Assembly: GCA_039583875.1 (NCBI GenBank)
Contig: CM077163.1
Span: forward strand, 114,585,213 to 114,649,212
Origin: Platanthera guangdongensis
Lineage: Eukaryota > Streptophyta > Magnoliopsida > Asparagales > Orchidaceae
Direction: 5' to 3'
DNA length: 64,000 bases
Translations under genes and position numbers: made by a program
Shown here: piece after piece, positions 1 to 10,081 of the stretch
Layout: each line of letters starts with the position of its first letter
Numbering within the stretch: the stretch's first letter is position 1
The notes under the pieces: model-generated
The model's input: the letters and a program-made list of their open reading frames with translations, nothing else
Told to the model about the DNA's origin: nothing
Databases searched by the model: none

Positions 1-432
1 CCTTGAGAAAAGTTGAAGATAAGGGTGGTTGTTGGGCATGTTACGAATCATTTGGGTGTTTGTGTGTGAGCAGATATGGGATTTGTCCTCCTGTATGACA
101 GGAGTTGCATCCATGGGCCCCTTGATGGAACTGGACTGAGAAATGCATGGCCATGCTTGGTTGAGTCAATATGTGATATTGGACTCACCATTCTCTGGAA
201 GTCCGTCCTGGATCAAGAAACTTGGATTGAGCTATTACGAGAGTGACACGGTCCATGCCTCTAGTTCTTTCCGGATGTAAGGGACAAAGGGACAAAGACA
301 ACGCTGATACATTGGTCATAAAGGCTTATGAGTTATAAACTCTTATTGCTTGGGGAGCAATGATGCATTACTAGATGCCGCACATTGTTTGTGAGGTTTT
401 TGGTTTGATACTTTCAAGATCAAGTGGGAGAC
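1..432 (+). mobile_element. 3' internal end of copia-type element I
   Basis: Noncoding tail of an LTR element whose 3' LTR follows directly. I see no open frame with retroelement motifs here. The last bases, about 420-432 (AAGTGGGAGAC), form a purine-rich tract against the TG that opens the LTR, as expected for the plus-strand primer. A similar tract is common in Ty1/copia elements. The coding part and 5' LTR lie left of the window, so lineage is unknown; it could also be a nonautonomous derivative. Confidence 0.6.
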
Positions 433-726
433 TGTTGGAGTTACCATGGTGATCTAGAAGTGATCAAACATGTAATCTCACTATCAACGCGATATGAGCC
501 TGCAGGGTCGCACATAAGAGATGTGGAGAAGTTGGATGATTGACTGTGTTGGTAAAGGTTACCAATCACCGACCTGAGTGGGGTTATGGGCAAAGTGTTG
601 CCTTAAAGGATCGTCGGGTTGGGCAAATGTTGCCTTGAAGGATTGGTAAGAATAGTCGACCGAGGGTCGACGATCGATGATTATCGTCAACCCACGTTCG
701 ACGTGAATCGTCGAGTATTGTACTCT

Positions 727-897
727 GATTCTCGCCGATCATAGGAGATTCTCGCCGATTGATTCTCACCGAATCTGCTAGGTGATTCTCGCCGATCCTA
801 GGTGATTCTCGCCGATCCTAGGTGATTCTTGCCGATCCTAGGTGATTCTCGCCGATTGATTCTCACCGAATCTGCTAGGTGATTCTCGCCGATTCTG
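727..897 (+). repeat. 20-bp minisatellite upstream of LTR promoter
   Basis: Direct repeats of GATTCTCGCCGATCCTAGGT, with three tandem units at 784-843. Flanking variants carry an inserted GATTCTCACCGAATCTGCTA-like segment twice. The array ends about 60 bp before the TATA box of the LTR. It sits where other LTRs in this window carry arrays of symmetric motifs, so a promoter role is inferred. Confidence 0.85.
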
Positions 898-959
898 GAA
901 CCCTAATTTTCTGGGTGGTCTGCGGATAGCAATATTCCTAAGTCTGTTTATGCCTTTGG

Positions 960-967
960 TATAAATA
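960..967 (+). promoter_or_regulatory. TATA box of LTR I
   Basis: TATAAATA in an AT-rich stretch, in the middle of the LTR where the U3/R border is expected. Transcription would start about 30 bp further on. Predicted only from sequence and position. Confidence 0.6.
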
Positions 968-1509
968 AATACTTAGTGTTTTCGGAAATCACATCTGATC
1001 GAATCGAATCCCGCCATTCTTCGTTCATTCAGCTGATCGAATCGACGGAAGTGTTCCGCCGTTCTTCGTTCGTTCCGTCGATCCCGAATCCCGCCGACGG
1101 AAGTGTTCCGCTGCCGTGCTCACTCCGTCGACCTCCTCCTCTCCGGCGATCGTCGCTGGTGTTGCTATTCTTGGCGCGGACCTAGCAGTCCGTGGAAAAG
1201 AAAGGTGCGGTCATTCTCCTTCTCGATTATCCGTGCGAGGGAAAAATCGGTGTTCTCCCGCTCGTGTGGATTTCTGCAGAGATGTGGATATCATTCCACG
1301 TAGAACTCGCCACCTGCAAGAACACGAAGCTTGGAGCATCTCCGTTGAGTTGTGACTCAACGCCACCGAGGTAATTTTTGCCTAGTTGTATGTTAACTTC
1401 TTGATTCAACTACCATGGCACGATCCCATCTCTTTTGGGTTTTTCTTGATGTTTTTATTCTTCCGCTGCGTGCACAAGTGTTGTGCCATCCTCATAGAGA
1501 AACCCAACA

Positions 1510-2146
1510 ATATTCCCACCTAGCTGCGGGCATTAACGTCAGATGTGGCTCGACTGATGACACTGGAAACAAACTTGCTTGAATGGCCCTTCGGGTTGTT
1601 GGTGAGGTTGGAACTGCGGGGGCGGAGGTAGTGTTAACTGCGGGGCCGAACTCTCCATCCTAAAATTCGGGTGGAAATGTCCTTCGCTTCCTCCTCGGTT
1701 TCCACCACCATCTCTGACAAGCTGCCTCCTACGACTAGACCCTGCTTCTACTACTCCTTCTATTGGTCTTTTACCACTATACTGGACGGTCCGTGCCCAA
1801 TCTTTTTGCCATATCAATTATCTGAGCGAGGCTCGAGTCAGCTATAAACAAAGTCTTTCCTTAAGGGGTCTCGTAAAACTTTGTAGAACCATTTCGCATA
1901 TCCGTGTTCATCCAAATCGAAGGAGTCTGCGAACCTGGCATGGTGCTGAAACTCCCGTTGATACTCCATGACTAACTTAGATCCTCGTTTCAATTGCAGG
2001 AATCTTTCTTTGAGCTCATCTCGAGGAGCAAATTGAACAAAATGTTCTAAGAAGGCATTAGAAAATTCATTCCAGCAAGCCCAACTGTCCACTGGCACAA
2101 AAGGAGCCTTCGAGAATGAGCACCGAACGACCAAAAAATTGCCCAA
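1510..2146 (-). pseudogene. Ty3/gypsy gag remnant (element H)
   Basis: Minus-strand gag fragment. The part at about 1838-2146 resembles the Retrotrans_gag core (tryptophan-rich start, then ELKERFLQL and MEYQREFQ-type motifs). The part at about 1510-1817 is proline/glycine-rich and ends in a zinc knuckle with C-F-Q-C, His and a final Cys-Pro near 1520. The CCHC spacing is kept but two stop codons lie inside the knuckle, and the two halves are separated by a frame break near 1820-1838. The reading ends exactly at the LTR of element I (1509/1510), which cut it. The N-terminus is not recognisable beyond about 2120. Probably a chromovirus-like gag; lineage uncertain. Confidence 0.8.
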
Positions 2147-2632
2147 GGTCTAACTGCCAGCTCACGTCGGTGTGACAACTGGCCAGCCCGTAGAGCTGCC
2201 ACCAAGCCCTCTTCACTCGATCACATACCGTGTGTCAACACACACCCAACCCATGCCATTAACATTTACCATGCCATCATACATTTAAGGGCTCCAACCG
2301 AGTCCCTTCACATTACAACCAACGTCGCCCTCCAAGGCACGCGAGGATCCACATTCAACACAGGTGATGGTTCACCTTAATTACCACAACAGTCCCTCAC
2401 TGCTACCAGTAGGGAGATAACGCAACTCTAAGCAGTGGAGTACATCATTCGTCCTTTCAATATTTAAGATCAAGATCCAACTCACCTTATGGTCATGAGA
2501 TATACCTCATCCAATCCCTGTTTCTTTGAATTAAACATGTGCACATTATACTATTTCAATCATCTCAATCGTAACTCATTTCATAAACCACAAACCATCA
2601 CATGTACTTCTCCCAAACTTATTAATCATCCA
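2147..2632. other. Noncoding flank, split by element A
   Basis: No ORF with recognisable motifs. The sequence is continuous with 10082 onward once element A and one copy of its duplication are removed. Read on the minus strand it leads from the 10-11.5 kb promoter-like region to the H gag, so it may be the leader or LTR of H. I see no primer-binding site that would prove this. Confidence 0.5.
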
Positions 2633-4221
2633 TGTTGAAATTTGTGAAGTGGAAGTGGGTGATGGGCAGGTCGGGCGGACTGAGCGGTCTGAGCGGTCTG
2701 AGTCCGCGACCGGGGCGGACTGCTGGTTGCGGCCTGGTATGCGGCCTGAGCGGTCTGCTGTGCAGCCTGGTTGGTCTATGACCAAGGATGGAGGGCTTCT
2801 TATGAAGTGACCTGAGCGGACTGCGATTTGCATACTGTTGGCAGTGCTTGTTGATCGGCGGCCTTGTGGTTTTGCAAGCTCTTGTGTAGCCAGGCGGGTT
2901 GGAGATTGAATCCGCGGGATGCCTTGCAGACTAGCGAGTCCGCAGTGTCCACTGTTGCGAGCTGGCTTTGGAGATCAGCTATGGCCCTTACTGAGCTCTC
3001 TGGTGTTGCAGCAGGTGTTAGCTGCTGTGGAGGACTGCGTGGACTGGTGTCGGAGTCCGGCAGTTGGCCATTTGGGCAGCTGTGCGAGTATAGCTTGCGG
3101 ACTCTGCCTTACTCTTGTGTATTTTTGGTGATCTGCTTTGTGTGTTGGAGGACTGGGCCTTGTCCTCCGAGCTTGCGCTAAGCCTTTGGTGATTTACTAG
3201 ACCTGGTCACATTCTGTGACAAGTCCAGTGTGTCCTGAGTATCTGCCTAGTCCGTTGTTGACCGGGCGGACTGCCTTTTGGTCAAGGACTTGTGGCGGAT
3301 GGAGGCTTTGGTCTTGTACTGAGCGGACTGCATATTTTGTGTGCGGACAGTTGCTGAAGGGGTTGTGGCTGTCCGTGTGACGATGTTTGCAGACTGTGCA
3401 GACTATACCTGTCTGCATAGTGTGGGTGGACTGGTGCAAGTCTGCCTAGTTGTGAACATCTGTGTCTTGCTCCTGGCGGTTTTCTTGGAATCCGGCTAAG
3501 TCCTAGCGGACTCAGTGGATGGGTGTTTTGCTAGTCCGCGAGTTGGGGTGGTGACTCTATTCACTAGGGTGGTAACCACACTTCTCACCTCGCCTATAAG
3601 TAGACCCCCCGACACGTCTACAGTAACTGAGTGAATAGCAAGTTGGGCTTGGGCGTTTGTTGCGGTCTGAGTTTTTCTGTCCGCGCGGGTTGAGGAGAGC
3701 TGATGGTTTGCAGTGTGCATGTCTCTACGGTCTCATCAGGTCGCTTCTGCGGCTTGTCAGTTCTCTGCTTCAACATTTCGAAGTTCCAATGACCTGTTCG
3801 CCAGTCTCAGGGGAGTAGGCGGCATGTTCTTCAGTTCCTCAGCAGTCAGCGAATAACATTGTGTTTGCGCGACCTTGCGGTCTCGGCGGACTCCGTGTCT
3901 ATTCGGCGTGTAGCAGCTTCAGCTCGGGCGACTTTGGCGACCTTAGCGGACTGGGCGGTCTCGGCGGTCTCCAGTGTTGTCCGCCTGACTTGTGTTGTGC
4001 TTTCTTTTTGTAGCTTGTATACCAGAGAAATCATGTCTCGCTATGTATACCATGCCTTGTAAAGAAGTGTGAATCAATATAAGACCTGCTTGTTCTTCCA
4101 TTTGTGTTTGGTGTTAAGCTTGCTCTTGGGCTTCCGCATGATCAAGGTGTTAACTGGATAGTTCTGATAATATTAATTTTTCTTTAGGCTATCTTGTTGA
4201 CCACCTTGAGAAAATTCAACA
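2633..4221 (+). repeat. 5' LTR of element A
   Basis: The LTR opens TGTTGAAATTTGTG and closes AAAATTCAACA, and is 1589 bp long. It is packed with GCGGACTG and its complement CAGTCCGC, often as GGACTGAGCGG, over about 2660-3560. The TATA position reads TATAAGTA (about 3594-3601), against TATAAATA in the 3' copy, so this promoter may be weakened. It lacks a segment of about 69 bp that is present in the 3' LTR near 9510-9580. Confidence 0.95.
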
Positions 4222-4234
4222 TGGTATCAGAGCC
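4222..4234 (+). other. Primer-binding site of element A
   Basis: TGGTATCAGAGCC follows the 5' LTR with no gap. It is complementary to the 3' end of initiator methionine tRNA, the usual minus-strand primer of plant copia elements. Confidence 0.9.
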
Positions 4235-4346
4235 AGGTTCAGTTGCATGAGCGGTGTTCAACCTGTATTGTTGCTCCGTGCTTGAGCGGTGATTAACCTG
4301 TGTTATTGCTCTGTGCTTGCTGAATGCTTAACCAAAGGTTGTTGCA

Positions 4347-5636
4347 ATGGAAGGGAGTTATGCAAGAGTTCTGGATATTGAACTCTTGGCCACGACTAAC
4401 TTCAAGAAGTGGAAGTCATGTATGAAGATTTTTCTTCTTGGCGAGGAGCTATGGGAGGTCGTCGGTGGTGAAGATAGGCAGGAAGTCACTGCTGCGTTTG
4501 GTACTGTAGAGCAGGTGAGGCTCTGGAGAAAAACAAATGCCAAGGCAGAGTTTGTTCTCAAGAGAACTGTGTCACCAGAACTGTTTGATCACATCATTGG
4601 ATGTGAGTCTGCTGCTGATATTTGGACAACTATTAATGAGTTGTTCAATAGGAAGAATGTAGCAAGGCTTCAGTTCCTGGAGAATGAGTTGGCAAGGGAA
4701 ACTCAAGGAGACTTGACCATTTCAAAGTTTTTTCTGAAGATGTAGAGTCTGTGTGCAGTGATATTAATGCTTGATCCAGATGAGCCTATCTCTGAACCCA
4801 AGTTGAAAAGGCACATAATCCGCAACTTACAGAAGGAGTATGTTGCCTTTGTGACATCAGTTCAAGGCTGGGCTACTCAACCATCTTTGCTGGAGCTTGC
4901 GAATCTGCTGGCTTCACAGGAAAGCTTGGCAAGGCAGATGGCTGGAGTCACTGTCTCTGAGGAGAGCAGTGAAACACTCTTCACGGGTAAGAAGAAGAAG
5001 GGATGGGAAGGGAAGAAGAAGAAGACCGCTGCTGAAAATGAGCCTTCAACTTCTTATCAGTCAGAGAGGAGTGTTGCTCCTAAGAAGGATTGGAAGAAGA
5101 ACTTGAAGTGCTACAGGTGTCATCAACGGGGACACTTCAAGCGTGAATGCAAGGTCAAACTGCAGCCCGGGCATACTGCTGGCAAGGAGGAAGCTTGCTC
5201 TATGAGTGAGGAAGCTGTATGGGGCGGAGCTTTCATGATGGGCACTTGTGTCTGTGCCTTGTCCGCTGTCGACTTCAACGACGATTGGATCGTGGACTCC
5301 GGGTGTGGTCATCACCTCACCGGAGACAAGTCGAAGTCCTCTTCCTTGAAAGCTTACTCGGGTAACGAAGCTATTATAACTGCTGATAATACTATTTATG
5401 CAGTAGAGAATGAGGGGGTTGTGTCTTTGGGTAGTGATAAGGGGCCACTCACATTAAGGAATGTGTATCACGTACCAGGCATGAAGAAGAACCTCTTCTC
5501 TGTGACCAATGGGGTCAATGCGGGTTATCACGTTTTGTTTGGGCCAACAGAAGTGAAGTTCCTTCGCAACGTATCAGCGGTTAAGGCTGATGTTGCTCAT
5601 GTTGGGAGGAGAGTGAAGAACTTGTCGTTCTTGTAA
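4347..5636 (+). pseudogene. Element A gag and protease, broken
   Basis: One frame holds the copia gag and the protease start. The N-terminal part (FKKWKSCMKIFLL, then a W-rich segment) matches the plant copia gag family. A basic linker follows, then the zinc knuckle C-Y-R-C...H...C near 5108-5150. The aspartic protease motif DSG lies in WIVDSGCGHHLTGD at about 5287-5328. A TAG at 4743-4745 interrupts gag. The frame closes at TAA 5634-5636 because of a frameshift before the integrase. The start is the first ATG after the primer site. Gag would form the particle and protease would cut the polyprotein; neither can be made intact here. Confidence 0.9.
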
Positions 5637-6729
5637 CTAACTCTTATGTTGATCGGATGAGAGCAAAGAATAGCGCTGCTATATGACATGATCGGCTGGG
5701 GCATGTAGGAATGGATAAGCTAAGGGCTATAGCTAACAGAAGCCTTGTAAGAGGCTTGCCTAAGCTATCTTCATTTGGTGACGGTCACGTTTGCGTGAGA
5801 TGTCAGTATGACAAGGCTCATCGACTTCCAATTTATAAATCACAAACGAGGAGCAAGAGACCGTTGGAGTGCATCCATGGAGACTTGATGAGACCAACCG
5901 TCACTGCAAGCCTTGGTGGGAGCAGATACATGCTTGTTCTGATTGATGATTACTTAAGATAAACTTGGGTACATTTCTTGAAGGAGAAGTCTGAATCCTT
6001 CCGTTTGTTTGTGGAGTTCAAGGAGTTGGTGGAGGGCCGGCTTGGCTTGTGGATCAAGAAGCTTAAAACAGACAACGGTGGTGAGTTTGTCTCCTCCGAA
6101 TTTTCTAACTTCTGCAGGAAGCACAGGATCCACATAGAGCTTACTTGTGCTCACACTCCACAATAAAATGGAGTAGTGGAGCGGAAGATCCGTCATCTGA
6201 CTGAGACTTGCAAATGCTGGCTTCATGCGAAAGAGATTCCTAGGTCCTTCTGGGCGGAGGGGATTTCTTGTGCTTCTTATGTCATCAATCGGATGCCGCT
6301 CAGCCCGATAAACATGAAGACTCCTTTTGAGCTGTTGCGAAGGTGAAGCCCAGTGTGGAACACCTTCGGGTGTTCGGATCAACTTGCTATGTGCATGTCC
6401 CGGATGCTTTACGGACAAAGCTTGATGCAAAGGCAAGGAAGCTTGTCTTTATTTTCTATGATGAGGGGAAGAAGGGATGGAAATGCATGGATCCTGCGAC
6501 GAAGTTTGTTGTATCAATAGACGTGGTCTTTGACGAACTAACATCATATGGAGGAGGCTCGGTTGACCTTTCAGAAAGAATGGTTGATGAAGAGTAGAAG
6601 GTGGCTGCTGAAGTTATGGAAGAGGATCTTGTTGTTTCACCAGCAACTCCTATTTCTTCAAGTTCTGGTGCTGAGGCTTCTGGCTCAGGAAGCAGGGGTA
6701 GCGTTGCTCAAAGCTTGCCCGAAGCTTGA
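5637..6729 (+). pseudogene. Element A integrase, broken
   Basis: The frame shifts to one holding the pre-integrase His/Cys finger (R-L-G-H-V-G then C-V-R-C, about 5690-5810) and the integrase core: the first Asp in IHGDLM near 5880, the second in KTDNGGEF near 6067, and the Glu in VERK near 6177. Stops lie at 5960-5962, 6164-6166 (the CAA codon of the P-Q-Q-N-G motif now TAA), 6595-6597 and 6727-6729. A further frameshift lies near 6330-6343. The region would have inserted element cDNA into the genome. Its variable C-terminal linker leads into the reverse transcriptase without a new gene start. Confidence 0.88.
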
Positions 6730-8377
6730 GCTGAGCCTGAAGGAGCAACGGAGTTAGTGAGCAAGGAACAAACTCTTCGGAAATCAAAGAGGGTTGTGAA
6801 GCCACCTGCTCGATACTGTGATGGGAATGCAGTGAGTTTTGTCTCCTCCTTCTTTACAGGTCCTCTGGATGAGCGAGAGCCTACAAACTTCAATGAGGCC
6901 ACTGGAGTCAAGGAGTGGGATGATGCCATGAAGGAAGATATTGCTACTCTCAAGAAGAATGAAACCTGGGATCTTGTGCCCAAGGTTGATGACATTACTC
7001 CAAAGACTTGCAAGTGGGTGTATAAGTTGAAGAAGAAGGCTGCTGGGAGCATTGATAGGTTCAAAGCTCTCCTGGTTGCTCGAGGATTCTCACAGCAGTA
7101 TGGAGAAGACTATGAGGAGACATTTAGTCCGGTTGCAAAGATGACTTCGGTTAGAGTGGTGATTGCCTTAGCTGCTTGCAAGGGATGGAGGATGTGGCAG
7201 CTTGATGTGAAGAATGTTTTTCTTTACGGAGAGATTGACAAGGACAACTTCATAGATCAGCCACTTTGATTTGTTTTTGAAGTTCATTCGGACTATGTCT
7301 GCAAGCCCAGGAAGGCTCTCTACGTTTTGAAGCAAGCTCCTAGAGCTTGGTATGGGAAGATAACAGAGTATTTGCAATTCTGCGGTTTTCTTGCTTCCAA
7401 CTTGGATTCTAGCTTGTTCATCAAGAAGAAGAGGGAGCTTCAAGTCTTGGTCCTGCTCTATGTGGATGATATGATCATCATAGGGAATTCGGAGGAGGAA
7501 GTAGCAAAGCTCAGGGCTGAGCTTGCTATACGCTTCGAGATGAAAGACTTTGGAGTGCTTCATCACTTTCTCAGTCTTGAAGTGGAGAGGAAGGAGTGTG
7601 GGATTGTCATTTGACAGAAGGGATATGCGGATCGCATTGTAAGTCGATTCGGCATCGGCAAAGGGAAGAGTTGCTCTACTCCACTGGAACATGGGCTGAA
7701 GCTTCGACGAGATGAAGGAAGGATTCTTCCTGATCCCTTAGTGTTCAGGGCTCTTGTAGGGAGTTTGATTTACCTGACGATTACAATGCCAGACATTGTT
7801 TATGCTGTTGTCCGAGTAAGTCGGTTTATGGCTGAACAAAGGAAGTCCCATCTGGTAGCAACAAATAACATCTTGAAGTATGTCAAGTCAACTTCTGATA
7901 TGGTACTCCTTTATCGTAGAGATGCGGACTTTGCATTGCTTGGATACATGGATGCTGACTATGGTGGTGACTCGGATGACCGGGGATCAACTTCGGGTTA
8001 TGTCTTCACTTGTCGTTCAAATTTTATTTCGTGGTGTAGCAAGAAGCAGGACTCTGTGTCTATGCCTACTACAGAAGCTGAGTATAAGGCTTCGGCCTTG
8101 GCTGCTCGGGAAGCCATCTTGTTGCGGAGGCTTGTAGAAGGATGTTCATGAAGAAGTGCAATATCCTACTTTACTCCGGGGTGACAATGAGAGTGCTCTC
8201 AAACTGGTAAACAATCCAGTGTGTCACGCAAGGACCAAGCATATTGAGATCGAACACCACTTCATAAGGGAGAAGGTGTTGGAGGGATCTCTTCTGATCG
8301 GGCATGTTCAGAGTGAAGATAATCTTGCTGACATCTTCATGAAGCCGCTGTCGAAGGGGCAATTTCAGCGGTTATGA
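6730..8377 (+). pseudogene. Element A reverse transcriptase and RNase H, broken
   Basis: Typical copia RT: W-D-L-V-P and K-W-V-Y-K-L-K near 6960-7030, FKALLVARGFSQ near 7060, the MWQLDVKNVFL block near 7195, [11 protein letters not shown] near 7330 and the catalytic YVDD near 7459. RNase H follows to 8377, with the conserved D-N-E-S-A-L and TKHIEIEHHFIRE blocks. Stops lie at 7267-7269, 7612-7614 and 8149-8151. A frameshift at about 8150 splits RNase H. All but the last segment stay in one frame. Confidence 0.92.
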
Positions 8378-8410
8378 AGCTTGCTGGGCTTGATCACCAC
8401 TTCTCACTTC

Positions 8411-8419
8411 AAGGGGAAG
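8411..8419 (+). other. Polypurine tract of element A
   Basis: AAGGGGAAG directly precedes the TG of the 3' LTR. This is the expected plus-strand primer. Confidence 0.85.
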
Positions 8420-10076
8420 TGTTGAAATTTGTGAAGTGGAAGTGGGTGATGGGCAGGCCAGGTGGACTGAGCAGCCTGAGCGGTCGGAGTCCGCGGCCTG
8501 GGCGGACTGCTGGTTGGGCCTGGTATACGGCCTGAGCGGTATGCTGTGCGGCCTGGTTGTTCTATGTCCAAGGATGGAGGGCTTCTTGTGAAGCGACCTA
8601 AGCGGACTGCGGTTTGCAGGCTGTTGGCAGTGCTTGTTGCTCGGCGACCTTATGGTTTTGCAAGCTCTTGTGTAGCCAGGCGGGTTGGAGATTGAATCCG
8701 CGGGAGGCCTTACGGACTGGCGAGTCTGCGTTGTCCGCTGTTGTGGACTGGCCTTGGAGATCGGATATGGCCCTTGCTGAGCTCTCCGGTGTTTTACCAG
8801 GTGTTAGCTGCTGGGGAGGACTGCGCGGAATGGTGTCGGAGTCCGGCAGTTGGCCGTTTGGGCAGGTGTGAGAGTATAGCTTATGGACTCTGCCTTACTC
8901 TGGTGTAGTGTTGGCAATCTGCTTTGGGTGTTGGCGGACTGGGCCTTGTCCGCCGACCTCGCACTAGTCCTTTGGTGATTTACTGGACTTGGTCAAATTC
9001 TGTGACAAGTCCAGTGCGTCCGCAGTATCCGCCAAGTCCGCTGTTGATCGGGAGGACTGCCTTTTGGTCGTGGACTTGTGGAGGATGGAGGCTTTGGTCT
9101 TGTACTGAGCAGACTGTCTCTTTCGTGTGCGGATTGTTGCTGAAGGGGTTGTGGCTGTCCGTGTCATGAATTTTGCGGACTGTGCGGACTATACTTGTCC
9201 GCATAGTGTGGGCGGACTGGTGCAAGTCCGCCTAGTTGTGAACATCTGTGTCTTGCTCCTGGCGATTTTCTTGGAATCCGGCTAAGTCCTTGCAGACTCA
9301 ACGGATGGGTGTTTTGCTAGTGCGCGATCTGGGGTGGTGACTCTATTCACTAGGGTGGTGACCACACTTCTCACCTTGCCTATAAATAGACGCCCCCGGC
9401 ATGTCTACAATAACTGAGTGAACAGTAAGTTGGGCTTGAGCGTTTGTTGCGGTCTAAATTTTTCTGTCCGCGCGGGTTGAGGAGAGCTGACGGTTTGCTG
9501 TGTTCAGGTCGCACGACTAGCTTCCAGGAGCCAGGAGTTTGGCTATGACTTCGGTCAAGTGCTGTGAAGGGTGCAGTCTCTGCGGTCTCAGCAGGTCGTT
9601 TTCGTGGCTTCTCAGTTCTCTGCTTTAACATTTCCAAGTTTCAATAACCTGTCTGCTAGTCTCATGCGGGTAGGCGGCCTGTTCTTCAGTTCCTCAGCAG
9701 TCAGCGAATAACAGTGTGTCCGCGCGACCTCGCGGTCTCAGCAGACTCCATGTCTATTCGACGTGTAGACGCTTCAGCTCAGGCGGTTTTGGCGACCTTG
9801 GCGGACTGGGCGGTCTCGGCGGTCTCCAGTTCTGTCCGCCTGGCTTGTGTTGTGCTTTCTGTTTGTAGCTTGTATACTAGCGAAATCATGTCTCGCTATG
9901 TATACCTTTCCTTGTAAAGAAGTGTGAATGAATATAAGACCTGCTTGTTCTTCCATTTGTGTTTGGTGTTAAGCTTGCTCTTGTGCTTCCGCATGATCAA
10001 GGTATTAACTGGATAGTTCTGAGAATATTAATTTGGCTTTAGGCTATCTTGCTGACCACCTTGAGAAAATTCAACA
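8420..10076 (+). repeat. 3' LTR of element A
   Basis: Same termini as the 5' copy, 1657 bp. It carries the same dense GCGGACTG/CAGTCCGC content upstream of a TATA box TATAAATA at 9381-9388. It holds about 69 extra bases near 9510-9580 compared with the 5' LTR. Confidence 0.95.
9381..9388 (+). promoter_or_regulatory. TATA box of LTR A
   Basis: TATAAATA, followed by AGACGCCCCCGG. The GCGGACTG-rich block ends shortly upstream. The 5' LTR copy reads TATAAGTA at the matching place. Confidence 0.6.
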
Positions 10077-10081
10077 ATCCA

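Larger units (their letters stand above)
433..1509 (+). repeat. 3' LTR of element I
   Basis: The LTR runs from TGTTGG to CCAACA, a perfect 6-bp terminal inverted repeat. It is preceded by a polypurine tract and followed at 1510 by the Ty3 gag remnant H, which it interrupts. A TATA box (TATAAATA, 960-967) lies downstream of a minisatellite-like array at 727-897. Nearby GTCGAC/ATCGTCGA-type sequence lies at 655-715. The 5' partner is outside the window, so the insertion duplication (candidate ATATT at 1510-1514) cannot be confirmed. Calling it a 3' LTR rather than a solo LTR rests on the adjacent polypurine tract. Confidence 0.8.
2633..10076 (+). mobile_element. Complete Ty1/copia element A
   Basis: Full-length copia element of 7444 bp. 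It has two LTRs, a primer-binding site, a broken gag-protease-integrase-RT-RNase H polyprotein in the copia order, and a polypurine tract. A perfect 5-bp target duplication, ATCCA, flanks it at 2628-2632 and 10077-10081. The LTRs differ by many substitutions and one indel of about 69 bp, so it is among the older insertions here. The protease context (WIVDSGCGHHLTGD) and gag resemble the Bianca/Ale-type side of plant copia elements. I cannot fix the lineage without a tree. Confidence 0.97.

Noticed and set aside
1103..1374. Overlapping short plus-strand frames after the TATA box of LTR I
   Set aside because: Small, mutually overlapping frames in the transcribed part of an LTR, without recognisable motifs.
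5954..6436. 160-codon minus-strand frame over the A integrase
   Set aside because: Shadow of the plus-strand integrase, which has the catalytic motifs.
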